Shown: piece after piece, positions 1 through 8,411 of the stretch
Layout of the letters: each line of letters starts with the position of its first letter
Numbering within the stretch: position 1 is the first letter of the stretch
From: DASXRA01 sp963737425
GTDB lineage: Bacteria > Actinomycetota > Actinomycetes > Mycobacteriales > Jatrophihabitantaceae
Direction of reading: 5' to 3'
Length of the DNA: 64,000 nt
Assembly (NCBI GenBank): GCA_963737425.1
Contig: CAVTSX010000009.1
Coordinates: 372,001-436,000 of the forward strand
Program-made: the position numbers and the translations under genes
Notes under the pieces: model-generated
Database searches by the model: none
What the model saw: only the letters and a program-made list of their open reading frames with translations
Told to the model about the DNA's origin: nothing

Positions 1-143
1 AGCGTCCGGGCGCCGTCCGTACGTCGGCCTATCGCGGTGTGCGGCGCCTCGCTGCGACCCTGGACGACGACGACCCGGCGCCCGAGTCCGAGCGCGCCGC
101 AGTGCCAGGTGTGACACGCCGCGGCCTTTCGACGCTGACGTGA
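1..143 (+). CDS. C-terminal end of an ECF sigma factor (partial at window edge)
   Basis: Only the last 46 codons are in the window, read in frame from base 3 to the TGA at 141-143. The residues PGAVRTSAYRGVRRLA match the end of sigma region 4.2 of actinobacterial ECF sigma factors, where PGTV/PGAVR(T/S) belongs to the DNA-recognition helix. An acidic tail (LDDDDPAPESE) follows. The stop lies 4 nt before the next ATG, so the two genes probably form a sigma/partner operon. The subgroup cannot be assigned without the missing N-terminus. Confidence 0.7.
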   Translation, partial: RPGAVRTSAYRGVRRLAATLDDDDPAPESERAAVPGVTRRGLSTLT

Positions 144-147
144 CGAG

Positions 148-972
148 ATGAGCAACAACCGTCGATCAAAGATCACCGACGCCGCGGCCGAGCAGCTACT
201 GAGCGGGCAGGCCGAGGTCGGGCCCGCTGCGCTGCGCCGGGTGTTTGCCGCCGCAGCAGCATCGGCGACGCCCGACGAACTTGCTGGGGAGCAGGCGGCG
301 CTGGCGCACTTTCGGGCGGCTCATCTCAGTCCTGTAGGTACTGCTAGGAGGCGTTCTTTGCTCAAGACGGCAGCGGCGAAGCTAATTGCCGCCAAGGTTG
401 TCATCGGTGCGGGTTTTGCCGCAGCGGCCACCGGGGGTGTCGCCGTGGCCGCGGCGACCCATCACCTGCCCGGCCCACTTCAGCACCAAGCGCATGCCGC
501 GCCCAGCGGGAGCGCGTCGAAGTCCGACCACCCGTCCGGATCGGCGAGCACTCACGCGTCGAACAAGCCGACCACCGCACCCGGCGCACCCGGTCAGGGC
601 GCCGAGCACTCGTCCGGCCCGGCCACCCACGCACCGCGCGCCACGCCGTCGCCTTCCCTGCCGGGGCTGTGCACCGCCTACAACGCGGGCGTCGCCACCA
701 GCCACGGCAAGGCGCTGGACAGCCCGGCGTTCACAGCGCTGATCACGGCCGCGGGCGGTAAGGACAAGGTGGCCGCCTACTGCGTGACCGTCCTGGCCTC
801 CGCGCACCCGAGCGGCCAGCCGTCCGCCTCGGACCATCCGGCTGGCTCAGACCACCCGAGCCACCCGAACGGGGAGCCATCTACCCATCCATCCGGGCCG
901 CCGAGCACGCATCCGGGTGCTCCGTCCACCCACCCGTCGGGGCCGCCGTCCACTCCCCCCACACGGCACTGA
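148..972 (+). CDS. Membrane protein with Ser/Pro/His-rich tail, sigma-factor partner
   Basis: A 274-aa protein starting 4 nt after the upstream sigma factor stop. Residues 1-72 are soluble and alanine-rich, residues about 75-102 form one hydrophobic segment, and the remainder is a low-complexity extracytoplasmic region. That region ends in repeats of the kind SDHPSG, STHPSG and PPSTHP from about residue 230. The layout of cytoplasmic head, one membrane span and outer tail resembles sigma-associated membrane proteins, but no zinc anti-sigma HxxxCxxC motif is visible. Regulation of the sigma factor is inferred from position only. Confidence 0.7.
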   Translation: MSNNRRSKITDAAAEQLLSGQAEVGPAALRRVFAAAAASATPDELAGEQAALAHFRAAHLSPVGTARRRSLLKTAAAKLIAAKVVIGAGFAAAATGGVAVAAATHHLPGPLQHQAHAAPSGSASKSDHPSGSASTHASNKPTTAPGAPGQGAEHSSGPATHAPRATPSPSLPGLCTAYNAGVATSHGKALDSPAFTALITAAGGKDKVAAYCVTVLASAHPSGQPSASDHPAGSDHPSHPNGEPSTHPSGPPSTHPGAPSTHPSGPPSTPPTRH

Positions 973-986
973 AGGTTCCCGGCCGG

Positions 987-1016
987 AGCGCCGGCCCGCT
1001 TCGGCGGGCCGGCGCT
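987..1016 (+). terminator. Hairpin terminator after the sigma-partner gene
   Basis: Perfect 13-bp inverted repeat, AGCGCCGGCCCGC (987-999) and GCGGGCCGGCGCT (1004-1016), closed by a TTCG tetraloop 15 nt after the stop of the upstream gene. There is no T-run, as is usual for high-GC actinobacterial terminators. Confidence 0.7.
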
Positions 1017-1104
1017 TTCGCATCTGGCGTCGTGGCTCCGGTAGTCTGACGCTTCGCGGCTCGGCCCACACTCACCCAAACCGGCCGGGGCCGACCCGTC
1101 AACA

Positions 1105-1569
1105 ATGGCATCGGGACAACACCGACGACTGACCCCGGCGTTCACCCGCCGCGTACGCCGAGGCGCAGGTCCAGCGGTGGGGGTTGTCGCCGCCCTGGCA
1201 GTGGCCGTCGTCGCCGTCATGGTCGCCATGATGGTCTGGCCGACGTCCGATCATCATCCGCCGCAGCCTTCCGCACCTCTCACCGAATCAGACTCGTCGA
1301 CGGTGCCGACGCGGAAAGTGGCGGCACCGCCGCCGTCCGACCGGTCCACGACGCCGAACGTCTCGACACCTGCGCCCGATACGAGTCTGAGTCTGCCGCC
1401 TGCCCCGCCCGACACCAGCATTCCACCGCAGCCGTCCTCGGACCCGGGGTCACCGACTCCGGGCCGCTCAGCTACTCCCGAGTCGACACCGTCCACGCAG
1501 CGCAGTCGTCACCACGGGCCGCCTGCGACCCCGCCGGGGCGGACCCGCTCGCGACCACCGCACAGCTAA
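1105..1569 (+). CDS. Small single-span membrane protein with Pro/Ser/Thr-rich outer domain
   Basis: A 154-aa frame beginning MASGQHRRLTPAF, with a basic N-terminus, one membrane span at about residues 25-46 (GVVAALAVAVVAVMVAMMVW) and a low-complexity Pro/Ser/Thr tail ending in an Arg/His-rich stretch. No domain is recognised. It lies after the hairpin at 987-1016, so it is transcribed separately. Low-complexity reading frames arise easily in high-GC DNA; the clean signal-anchor layout is the main reason to accept it. Confidence 0.45.
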   Translation: MASGQHRRLTPAFTRRVRRGAGPAVGVVAALAVAVVAVMVAMMVWPTSDHHPPQPSAPLTESDSSTVPTRKVAAPPPSDRSTTPNVSTPAPDTSLSLPPAPPDTSIPPQPSSDPGSPTPGRSATPESTPSTQRSRHHGPPATPPGRTRSRPPHS

Positions 1570-1876
1570 GCGGTGCAGGTGTTGCACCAGCGCCTCACTC
1601 CTGCCTCAACTGTTGGCGAGTGACACGTGCCGAGACCGTCCACAGTGGACAGTCCGCGGTCGGTGAAGGTCAAACCGGCTGCAGGATCTCCAGCTGCCGC
1701 GGGGTGAGATCGGGCCTTCCCGACGCCAGTCGTCCGCCTCGGCGCGCATTTCTGCGAACCGGCGCTCCGCGGATTGACGCAACTCAATGCGTTTCGTCAA
1801 GTCATCTGGCCCCACTTGTCGTCGTGAATGTTGGCTCCACCGATGGGCCGTTGGCCGTGTCGGCGAGACTGGGGGC
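1570..1876. other. Gene-free stretch with a possible decayed minus-strand 3' end
   Basis: No intact gene is visible. On the minus strand, a helix-like stretch (QSAERRFAEMRAEADDW) near 1730-1775 is followed, one frame away, by RPDLTPRQLEILQPV and a stop at 1670-1672. This could be the frameshifted tail of a small regulator, but it is too short to name. Confidence 0.25.
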
Positions 1877-2251
1877 ATGACGGTTGATGACGCGCGGCCG
1901 CTGACATCAGCGGAGAGCGCTGTGCTCGCTCTGCTGCTTAGCGTTGAGTTTCCTGGTGTCGGTGAGCTGCGGGTGCAGGCTGGTTCGGCAGCGGCCGTCG
2001 GAGGATGTGATTGCGGGTGTCCTTCGATCGCGTTCGAGGTGTCCGACGACGCACCCTTAGCGTCAGGTTTGAGTTCGCGGCTCGCGCCGGCCGAGGGAGT
2101 CGTGCGCCCGCGGGGTGAGGGCGTGCCGGGAGAGATCATCTTGTTCGTCGACGACGGTCGGTTGAGCTACTTGGAGTATGTCTACTACGACGCGCCGCCG
2201 ACGGAGTGGCCGGCACTGGATCGAATCAGCGTGAGCGTCCAGCCCCGTTGA
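1877..2251 (+). CDS. Conserved hypothetical protein with CDCGCPS motif
   Basis: 124 aa from ATG 1877. The sequence has balanced composition and a structured look: an N-terminal helix (TSAESAVLALLLSVEFPGV), a cysteine cluster GGCDCGCPSI, then strands ending FVDDGRLSYLEYVYY and PPTEWPALDRI. Similar small proteins with this cysteine cluster and SYLEYVYY tail occur in actinobacteria without known function. The frame is open upstream, but that region has no coding look. It appears monocistronic. Confidence 0.65.
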   Translation: MTVDDARPLTSAESAVLALLLSVEFPGVGELRVQAGSAAAVGGCDCGCPSIAFEVSDDAPLASGLSSRLAPAEGVVRPRGEGVPGEIILFVDDGRLSYLEYVYYDAPPTEWPALDRISVSVQPR

Positions 2252-2480
2252 GCTACCGGCCCGCTTGCGTCGAGTGCTGGTCTTGCTGGTGGGCGGATTC
2301 CAGCGATCGTCGCAACACCTGCTGCCAGGAGTTGCGTGACATCCCGGCCAGCGGTGGCCGCACGCTGCACTATCCGCCGGTGATCACGAAGGCAGCGCAG
2401 ATCTCGGCACGATGGGCGGGCACATTCTTCCGGCCGCCCATCGAGAAGCCTCTTCTGACCGCTTGTCATGACGAGGCAAT

Positions 2481-3062
2481 ATGGCACGCATGTCCCTGCC
2501 TACCCCCACGCTGCACACCGCTCGCCTGCGACTGCGTCCCTTCACCGACGCGGACGCGGACGCCCTCTTCGCGCTGCACAGCAGCGCCTACGTGCTGCGC
2601 TACTGGGACGCGCCGCCCTGGAGCGAACGTGCGCGCGCCGAGCGCTTCATCGCGACCTGCCGGCAGATGGCGGACGAAGGCACCGGGGCGCGGCTGGCCA
2701 TGGACCGTCTTTCCGACGGAGCCTTCATCGGCTGGTGCAGTCTGACCCGGTGGAACCTGGACTACCGAAGCGCCTCGCTGGGCTACTGCCTCGACGATGC
2801 GGCATGGGGTCACGGCTACGCGACGGAAGCCGCGCGCGCTTTGCTGCAGTGGGCATTCGACACGCTCGACCTGAATCGAGTCCAGGCCGAGACCGATACG
2901 CGCAACGTGGCATCTGCCCGCGTCCTGGAGAAGATCGGATTCGTGCGTGAAGGGACGCTGCGGGAAGACTGCGTCGTGAACGGCGAGGTATCGGACTCGT
3001 GGGTGTTCGGGTTGATCAGGCGGGAGTGGCGGCCCTCGTCCGGGCCGGTTCCCGCCCGCTGA
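2481..3062 (+). CDS. GNAT-family N-acetyltransferase (RimJ/RimL type)
   Basis: 193 aa. It opens with the RimJ/RimL signature LHTARLRLRPFTDADADALF and continues with IGWCSLTRWN, LGYCLDDAAWGHGYATEA (acetyl-CoA pyrophosphate loop, residues about 103-120) and VASARVLEKIGFVREG near the C-terminus. Members move acetyl groups from acetyl-CoA to protein N-termini, ribosomal proteins or small amines; the substrate here cannot be read. GAGG 5 nt before ATG 2481 supports this start over the in-frame ATG three codons later. It stands alone. Confidence 0.9.
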   Translation: MARMSLPTPTLHTARLRLRPFTDADADALFALHSSAYVLRYWDAPPWSERARAERFIATCRQMADEGTGARLAMDRLSDGAFIGWCSLTRWNLDYRSASLGYCLDDAAWGHGYATEAARALLQWAFDTLDLNRVQAETDTRNVASARVLEKIGFVREGTLREDCVVNGEVSDSWVFGLIRREWRPSSGPVPAR

Positions 3063-3289
3063 GTCCTCCTCGCTCATGAGAAGGCGGCCCGACCTGCGGT
3101 TGTCTCGATCAGAGTCGCCGTGTTGCGACGATCGCTGGAATCCGCCTGCAGAACGCGGTCTTCTTCGCCCGGTCAGACAGGTCACTGAGCTCCTGTGGAC
3201 AGGGGCTTCATCTCAGTCCCTCCTGGAGGCGACGCGACGCTAACGGCGACGATGCCCTCCAGCCGGGTCTCCGTGGCGATGCCTGAGTC

Positions 3290-3472
3290 TCAGGGACTAC
3301 CGCCCATCCGATTGATCAGCTGATCCTTCGTGACACCGAATCGGGCGAACTCCCTGACCACCCGGTCGAAGTCCACGGGATACGGCAGGGCCAGGATCCC
3401 CCGCTCCTGCTCCGCCGTCAGGCCGGCCCTACTCAGGATGTCGAGCACATGCTCGCGCGTCACCTGTGTCAT
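3290..3472 (-). CDS. Small conserved hypothetical protein
   Basis: 60 aa: a helix (REHVLDILSRAGL), an acidic linker (TAEQERGILALPYPVDFDRVVREFARFG) and a C-terminal VTKDQLINRMGGSP. Proteins of the same length and layout, ending in DRL(V/I)(N/S)RMGGSP, are common beside stress genes in actinobacteria and have no assigned function. The upstream region holds an 11-bp direct repeat pair (3593-3603 and 3615-3625) that may be its control site. Confidence 0.75.
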   Translation of the reverse strand: MTQVTREHVLDILSRAGLTAEQERGILALPYPVDFDRVVREFARFGVTKDQLINRMGGSP

Positions 3473-3592
3473 CTCGCAGCTCGCCGCCCGTGTGCTGTCA
3501 GGTCGAGGATTGGCGTGTTCAATGCTAGGCCCCTGCCGGCCTTCCGGCTTGCGTGATGAATCGCCGATGCGCGACCTGCGCCCGGTTGCGTC

Positions 3593-3625
3593 GACGCTGG
3601 GTAGGTAACACGAAGACGCTGGGTA
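3593..3625 (-). promoter_or_regulatory. Pair of 11-bp direct repeats with 22-bp period
   Basis: GACGCTGGGTA occurs at 3593-3603 and again at 3615-3625, exactly 22 bp apart, so the copies face the same side of the helix. The pair lies 121-153 bp upstream of the minus-strand gene starting at 3472 and just beyond the 3' end of the gene at 3711. It looks like a tandem activator or repressor site; no regulator is assigned. Confidence 0.4.
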
Positions 3626-3710
3626 TGTGGGCGCAACGCGCGAAGATCGACTCCGGGCAGCGCCTGGGCCGACAACGAGGAGCTTGCCGAGATCACGACG
3701 TCGCGGGGAT

Positions 3711-3971
3711 TCACCGGAACCGAACTGCGGATACTGCCGTGGTGGTGAAGCTCACCGACCCGTCGCGAACGACGGGAAGGTCCGCGAGTCGCTGCTCCGC
3801 CTCGCCGAGACTTGCGCTCGAGAGCACCAACCACAGCCGGGTGCCGGCACCGTCGACGTAACCACTGTGCATGAAGCCGCTGTCGACCATGGGCCCGAAC
3901 CAGGCCTGCACCGCCTCGAGCTGATCACCCACGACCGGGCGGTGAATCGTGCCTTCGGCAAGGATCAACAC
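3711..3971 (-). CDS. YciI-like/dimeric alpha-beta barrel protein
   Basis: 86 aa from GTG 3971, chosen because GGAG lies 7 nt upstream; a longer GTG start at 4049 lacks such a site and adds an unstructured Pro-rich leader. The protein starts with a strand (LILAEGTI), then VVGDQLEAVQAWFGPMVDSGFMHSGYVDGAG, LWLVLSSASLGEAEQRLADLPVV and a final strand. This beta-alpha-beta pattern is that of the ferredoxin-like YciI/muconolactone-isomerase-like family, often of unknown substrate. It is monocistronic and divergent from the GH18-like gene. Confidence 0.6.
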   Translation of the reverse strand: MLILAEGTIHRPVVGDQLEAVQAWFGPMVDSGFMHSGYVDGAGTRLWLVLSSASLGEAEQRLADLPVVRDGSVSFTTTAVSAVRFR

Positions 3972-4257
3972 CGCGACACTCCAGCCGCGTGGACCTTGGT
4001 CAGGCGGCCGCAGAAAGGCCGGGAGACTGGCACGCGGAAAGGGAACCACTCATCGCCATCGAGGGCAAGACAAGCCGGCACGCAGTTCTGTGATGAGTCA
4101 CGCGGGCGACCGCGGTTGGAGCCCGGATCATCGCCGTGGCCGAGCAATTGGAATACGAGCCGAACCGGGCCGCCCGAAGGGCTCGCGAAGGGCCCGCACA
4201 CCTGAGCAATCTGATAGATCGTCGCTCTCTTGCCATTGCCCGGAAGCCGTGGTCTAC

Positions 4258-4296
4258 TCGCGATTGGTCTAGTCCAATCGACGCCAATCGCGATTG
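4258..4296 (+). promoter_or_regulatory. DasR-type operator (dre) within nested palindromes
   Basis: ATTGGTCTAGTCCAAT at 4263-4278 differs at one core position from the dre consensus A(C/T)TGGTCTAGACCA of the GntR-type regulator DasR, which controls chitinases and N-acetylglucosamine genes in Streptomyces. It is embedded in a larger inverted repeat, TCGCGATTGG (4258-4267) and CCAATCGCGA (4284-4293), and is followed by CAATCGCGATTG (4285-4296). It lies 36 bp before the GH18-like gene at 4314. Control by DasR and amino sugars is inferred. Confidence 0.6.
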
Positions 4297-4313
4297 CGAG
4301 GGACTGGTTACAG

Positions 4314-5549
4314 ATGATCACGCGTGTACGGACGCACATTCTCCCGGTCGCCGCTGTCATCGCCGCGGTGATCGCCGCGGTAGGCGTGGCAGCAGTCGCC
4401 GGCGGTGCCGTTCGTTCGAACCGGCAGAGCCCCACGGCCGCGAGCGATTTCCCGCCCAGGGCGAACGGCGTGTGGATGTATGACTCCGCCTACCCGGAGG
4501 CCGGCTACCCGCAGGTACACCTGCCCGGCATGTGGGTCCCCGCGCTCAACAGCTACAACGACGCTGCCGCCGCGGGTCACGAGATCAGCGAGATGTTCAG
4601 CTACGCGACCGACATGGAAATGTATTGTCCCGGCAACGACGCGACCCGATGCACGGCGGCCAACCTGCAGAGCTACTACACGCCGACGTCGGCCGGATAC
4701 CAGTCCACCCGCGAATACGCCGAACGTGTCGAACTCGCAGGCAAGGCGAAGCCGATCATCTCGCCGGTGATCGACGGCCGGACGGACGCGGGCGGCTATC
4801 TGATCCCCTTCAACCAGCTCAGCCCGGATCTGGCGGCCACCTACGCTGACAAGGTCGCAGGCCAGGTGTGCGCGGATCCCCTGATCGACGGCATCCAATT
4901 CGACATCGAACCCTTCGACGTGACGAGCAAGAACGGTCAGTACTACTTCTATCTGCAGATCGCCAAGGACTTCGCCGGCCTCCACGACGGCAACGCACAC
5001 CACGACCCGTTGAACTGCGCCGACAGCCACCGCAAGCAGGGACGGTTCTTCTCGGTATTCAACTTCGCCCGCGCGTTGCAGCCCGGTACCGACAGCGCAC
5101 TGAACGTCGCCGCCATAACCAACACCTACAACGACGGCTACTTCATCGACTCGCTCTACGACCTGACCGACAACCCCGCCGGTGAGCTGCTCGATCTGTC
5201 GACCTACCAGATCAACGTGCAGGCCGAGGTCGCCGGACTCAAGACCGGTGCCGACCAGCTGCACATCAGGTACGGAGTCGGGATACCCGCAGCGGCGTCC
5301 GCCCACGAGTACACCGCCTGCGACGGACCGGCCTGCAAGCCCTCGGCCGGCGGCGCCACCGGCTACCCCATGATCGACTACACCAAGGCCGCGCTCGCCG
5401 CAATCGACGCCAACGCTATCCGCGACGACCAGCTATTCCGCGGCACCGACATCTGGGACCTCGGCGCCAGCTCATTCCGCGACGGCTTCCGCAAGGAACC
5501 GAACCCGGCGCCGACCTCAGTGCTCCAATACCTACAGACGCACCTCTAG
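4314..5549 (+). CDS. Secreted GH18-like glycoside hydrolase (chitinase-related)
   Basis: 411 aa from ATG 4314, which begins directly with an N-terminal membrane/signal segment (residues 9-33, HILPVAAVIAAVIAAVGV). The mature part carries DGIQFDIEP at residues 192-200. This matches the GH18 active-site motif DGxDxDxE with catalytic Glu199 and Asp197, but the middle acidic position is Gln195. Family GH18 enzymes cleave chitin or related GlcNAc polymers by substrate-assisted retention; remote subfamilies include non-chitin enzymes. The DasR-type operator just upstream supports an amino-sugar role. Several Cys residues (105, 113, 186) suggest extracellular disulfides. An upstream in-frame start at 4230 would place the operator inside the gene and is rejected. 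Confidence 0.7.
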   Translation: MITRVRTHILPVAAVIAAVIAAVGVAAVAGGAVRSNRQSPTAASDFPPRANGVWMYDSAYPEAGYPQVHLPGMWVPALNSYNDAAAAGHEISEMFSYATDMEMYCPGNDATRCTAANLQSYYTPTSAGYQSTREYAERVELAGKAKPIISPVIDGRTDAGGYLIPFNQLSPDLAATYADKVAGQVCADPLIDGIQFDIEPFDVTSKNGQYYFYLQIAKDFAGLHDGNAHHDPLNCADSHRKQGRFFSVFNFARALQPGTDSALNVAAITNTYNDGYFIDSLYDLTDNPAGELLDLSTYQINVQAEVAGLKTGADQLHIRYGVGIPAAASAHEYTACDGPACKPSAGGATGYPMIDYTKAALAAIDANAIRDDQLFRGTDIWDLGASSFRDGFRKEPNPAPTSVLQYLQTHL

Positions 5550-5600
5550 TGTCCTGAGTCATCGTGTCGGCCGGAGGCCCGCGCTGCATAGGCTGGCCCG

Positions 5601-7040
5601 ATGCCGGACGCCGCGGAGGGAGAGCCGGATCCGCGACGCTGGCTGGCGCTGCTGACGTGCTGCAGCGCGTTGTTCATGACGTTGCTCGACGTCAGCGTCA
5701 CCAACGTCGCGCTGCCTTCCATCGGAAACGCGACGTCGGCGACCCCGTCGCAGCTGCAGTGGGTGGTGAGCGGCTACACGCTCGCCTTCGGACTGGTGCC
5801 GGTGCTGGCCGGCCGGCTCGGCGACGACCACGGCCGGCGGTTGATGTTCCAGGTCGGCGTCGGCAGTTTCACCGTCACGAGCCTGCTGGCCGGTCTCGCC
5901 CCGTCCGCCGGGGTTCTGATCGGCGCGCGGGTGTTGCAGGGGCTAGCCGGCGGGCTGATCAACCCGCAGGTGTCGGGCCTGGTGCAGCAGTTGTTCCGTG
6001 GCAACGAGCGCGGCCGCGCGTTCGGCGTGCTCGGCACGACGGTCGGGGTCGGCACCGCAGTCGGACCGCTCGTCGGCGGCGGGTTGATCGCGCTCGGCGG
6101 GGCGCACGACGGCTGGCGGCTGGTGTTCTTCGTCAACATCCCGATCGGTGTGCTGGTGATCCTGATCGCGCGGCGATTGCTGCCCCCCGACCCGGCGCTC
6201 GGCCGGCACCGTCTCGACGTCGCGGGTGCGGCCCTGCTCGGCGGGGCGACGTTCTGTGTGCTGTTCGCCTCGGTCGAGTTCGACGCGCTGCCCGGCCGGC
6301 GGGTGGCCGGACTCGGCGCAGTCGCGCTCGTCCTGCTCGTGCTGTTCGGCCGGCGAGAACGCCGGCTCACCCGGCTGCGGCAGGACCCGCTGGTCAACCT
6401 GCGTCTGTTCCGGGTGCCGTCCTACACCTCTGGTGTTGTCCTGGCGCTGATCTTCTTCCCCGCGCTGGCCGGCCTCCCGCTCGTACTGACGCTCTACTAC
6501 CAGCAGGGGCTCGGCTACACCGCGCTCGAGTCGGGCCTCGGTGTCACCGCGTACGCGGTCGGTAGCGCGATCGCGGCGCCGCTGGCCGGGCGGGTGGTGA
6601 CCCGGATCGGGCGCCCGCTGCTGGTCGCGGCGACGGTCACGTTCGGAGCCGGGACGGTAGCGCTGGCCGTGCTGGCCGGGCACGCGCCGAGCACGGGTGT
6701 CGCGCTCGTGTTCGCGCCGGCCCTGTTCGTCGTCGGCGTCGGTGCCGGGGCGATCGTCACGCCGAATCAGGCGCTCACGCTGATGGAGGTCGACCCGGTG
6801 ACCGGCAGCACGGCGGGCGGTGTGCTGCAGACGGCGCAGCGCATCGGCCTCGCCATCGGGCAGGCCGTGATCGGCGCGGTGTTCTTCGCGAGCGTTGGCA
6901 CGTCCGGCCCGACAGCCGAGCGGTACGGCGACGCGCTGCGCACGGCGTCGCTTGTCACGCTCGGCTTCGTCGTGGTGGCGGCGGTGGTGGGGATCGCCGA
7001 CCTGGCCGGCAATCGCCGGAGGGCCCGGTCCGGCCGCTGA
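5601..7040 (+). CDS. MFS drug-efflux transporter, DHA2 (EmrB/QacA) type
   Basis: 479 aa, strongly hydrophobic with about 14 spans. Span 1 contains the DHA2 signature LDVSVTNVALPSI (residues about 29-41). GRLGDDHGRRLMFQVG is the motif A loop between spans 2 and 3, and GPLVGGGLI is the antiporter motif C. Such proteins export drugs or dyes in exchange for protons across the inner membrane; the substrate is unknown. It ends 7 nt before the stop of the opposing oxidoreductase gene, so transcription converges here. No adjacent TetR/MarR regulator is present. Confidence 0.92.
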   Translation: MPDAAEGEPDPRRWLALLTCCSALFMTLLDVSVTNVALPSIGNATSATPSQLQWVVSGYTLAFGLVPVLAGRLGDDHGRRLMFQVGVGSFTVTSLLAGLAPSAGVLIGARVLQGLAGGLINPQVSGLVQQLFRGNERGRAFGVLGTTVGVGTAVGPLVGGGLIALGGAHDGWRLVFFVNIPIGVLVILIARRLLPPDPALGRHRLDVAGAALLGGATFCVLFASVEFDALPGRRVAGLGAVALVLLVLFGRRERRLTRLRQDPLVNLRLFRVPSYTSGVVLALIFFPALAGLPLVLTLYYQQGLGYTALESGLGVTAYAVGSAIAAPLAGRVVTRIGRPLLVAATVTFGAGTVALAVLAGHAPSTGVALVFAPALFVVGVGAGAIVTPNQALTLMEVDPVTGSTAGGVLQTAQRIGLAIGQAVIGAVFFASVGTSGPTAERYGDALRTASLVTLGFVVVAAVVGIADLAGNRRRARSGR

Positions 7041-7047
7041 ATCAGGT

Positions 7048-8217
7048 TCAGACGATGTGTGTCTCGGGCCGCAGGCCGTCGCCGGCGAACCGGGCCGCGC
7101 CGAGCGGGCTCACGTCGACGACCGGACGGCGGCCGAGATAGAGATCGCGGATGACCTCGCCGACGGCCGGCGCCTGCAGGAAACCGTGCCCGGAGAAGCC
7201 GGTGGCGTAGAGGAAGTTGGCGGGCGCGTCGGCGCGCCCGATCAGCGCGTTATGGTCCGGCGTGTCCTCGTAGAGCCCGGCCCAGCCGTTGACGAGGCCG
7301 ACGTCGAGCAGCCGCGGTGCCCGGCGCGCGATTGCCGCGCCGAGCCGGGGCAGCCATTCGTCGGAGTAGTCGAGGTGGAAGCCGGGCTCCTGCTCGGGAT
7401 CGGACATCCCCATCAGCAGGCCCGGCCCCTCGCGGTGGAAATAGAACGTCGTCGCGAAGTCGATGGTGAACGCGATCTGCTCGGGCAGGTCGGGAATCGG
7501 CTCGGTGAAGATGATCTGGCGCCGCAGCGGGGTCACTGGCAGGTCCACGCCCGCCATCTGGCCGATTGCGCGCGACCACGGCCCAGCGGCGCACACGACG
7601 GCGCCCGTCCGGATCGTGCCCCGGTCGGTGACCACGGACCGTATCTCGTCGCCGCCAATCTCCAGACCGGTAACCGCAACCCGGGTCAGCAGCCTCGCGG
7701 CACGGCGCCGCGCCGCGACGGCGTAGCCGAGCACAACCGACTCCGGTGTACAGAAGCCGTCGTCGGGCGAATACGCGGCCGCGAGCAGCCCGTCGGTGTC
7801 GACGAGCGGCGCGAGCTTCTTGGCCGTCGCGACGTCCACCATCCGGCTCGTCACGCCCAGCTCGTTCTGCAGCGCGACGTCGCGCTCGAACGCGGCCACG
7901 TCCTCGGGCGTCGACAGCAGGAACAGATAGCCCACTCGGACCAGGTCGATCTCCTGCCCCGGCCGCTGCCCGAACCGGGCGAACGCCTCCAGGCTGCGCG
8001 CCCCGAGCTCGATATTCAGCGCGTCGGAGAACTGCGCGCGCACCCCGCCGGCCGCCTTGCAGGTCGACCCAGAGCCGAGCTCGGCACGCTCGAGCAGCAC
8101 CACGTCGCGCACGCCCGCCTCGGCGAGATGGAACGCGATGCTCGTGCCCATCACCCCGCCACCGATAATGACCACCGAGGCGGTGTCCGGCAGCGACGAG
8201 CTCGCAGAAGCCGACAT
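7048..8217 (-). CDS. FAD-dependent oxidoreductase (DAO / sarcosine oxidase beta-like)
   Basis: 389 aa. An N-terminal Rossmann motif, VVIIGGGVMGTSIAFHLAEAG (VVIIGGG, then MG), binds the FAD ADP moiety, followed by LLERAELGSGSTCKAAGGVRAQF, typical of the DAO family. The C-terminal part has GLYEDTPDHNALIG and ATGFSGHGFLQAPAVGE, the conserved end of sarcosine/dimethylglycine/glycine oxidase-like enzymes. The reaction is likely oxidation of a secondary or primary amino acid amine. ATG 8217 is chosen because AAAGGA lies 8 nt upstream. It stands alone, so the substrate cannot be narrowed. Confidence 0.88.
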   Translation of the reverse strand: MSASASSSLPDTASVVIIGGGVMGTSIAFHLAEAGVRDVVLLERAELGSGSTCKAAGGVRAQFSDALNIELGARSLEAFARFGQRPGQEIDLVRVGYLFLLSTPEDVAAFERDVALQNELGVTSRMVDVATAKKLAPLVDTDGLLAAAYSPDDGFCTPESVVLGYAVAARRRAARLLTRVAVTGLEIGGDEIRSVVTDRGTIRTGAVVCAAGPWSRAIGQMAGVDLPVTPLRRQIIFTEPIPDLPEQIAFTIDFATTFYFHREGPGLLMGMSDPEQEPGFHLDYSDEWLPRLGAAIARRAPRLLDVGLVNGWAGLYEDTPDHNALIGRADAPANFLYATGFSGHGFLQAPAVGEVIRDLYLGRRPVVDVSPLGAARFAGDGLRPETHIV

Positions 8218-8411
8218 CGGGCAGGTCCTTTCGCGGCGGTCCGACCGGATCACAGGCGACGGTAGTCGGCCGCTCGGACTGCCCATGAGCACATCGCTCC
8301 TTGGCTCGGCGCTGACAGCACGATGCCGAGGACTCGGGTACGCCGCCGGCCCAGAGCAAGCACCAAGGCTAGGCTGGCAGTGAACATTCACCCTTGAACG
8401 ATTGGACGATC

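Noticed and set aside
2206..2745. Plus-strand frame overlapping the GNAT gene start
   Set aside because: It shares over 250 nt with the acetyltransferase in another frame and shows no family features.
4308..5306. 332-codon minus-strand frame over the GH18-like gene
   Set aside because: No ribosome binding site or family; the plus strand has a signal peptide and active-site motif.
6895..8265. 456-codon plus-strand frame across the FAD oxidoreductase
   Set aside because: Antisense to a clear Rossmann-fold enzyme; low-complexity composition.
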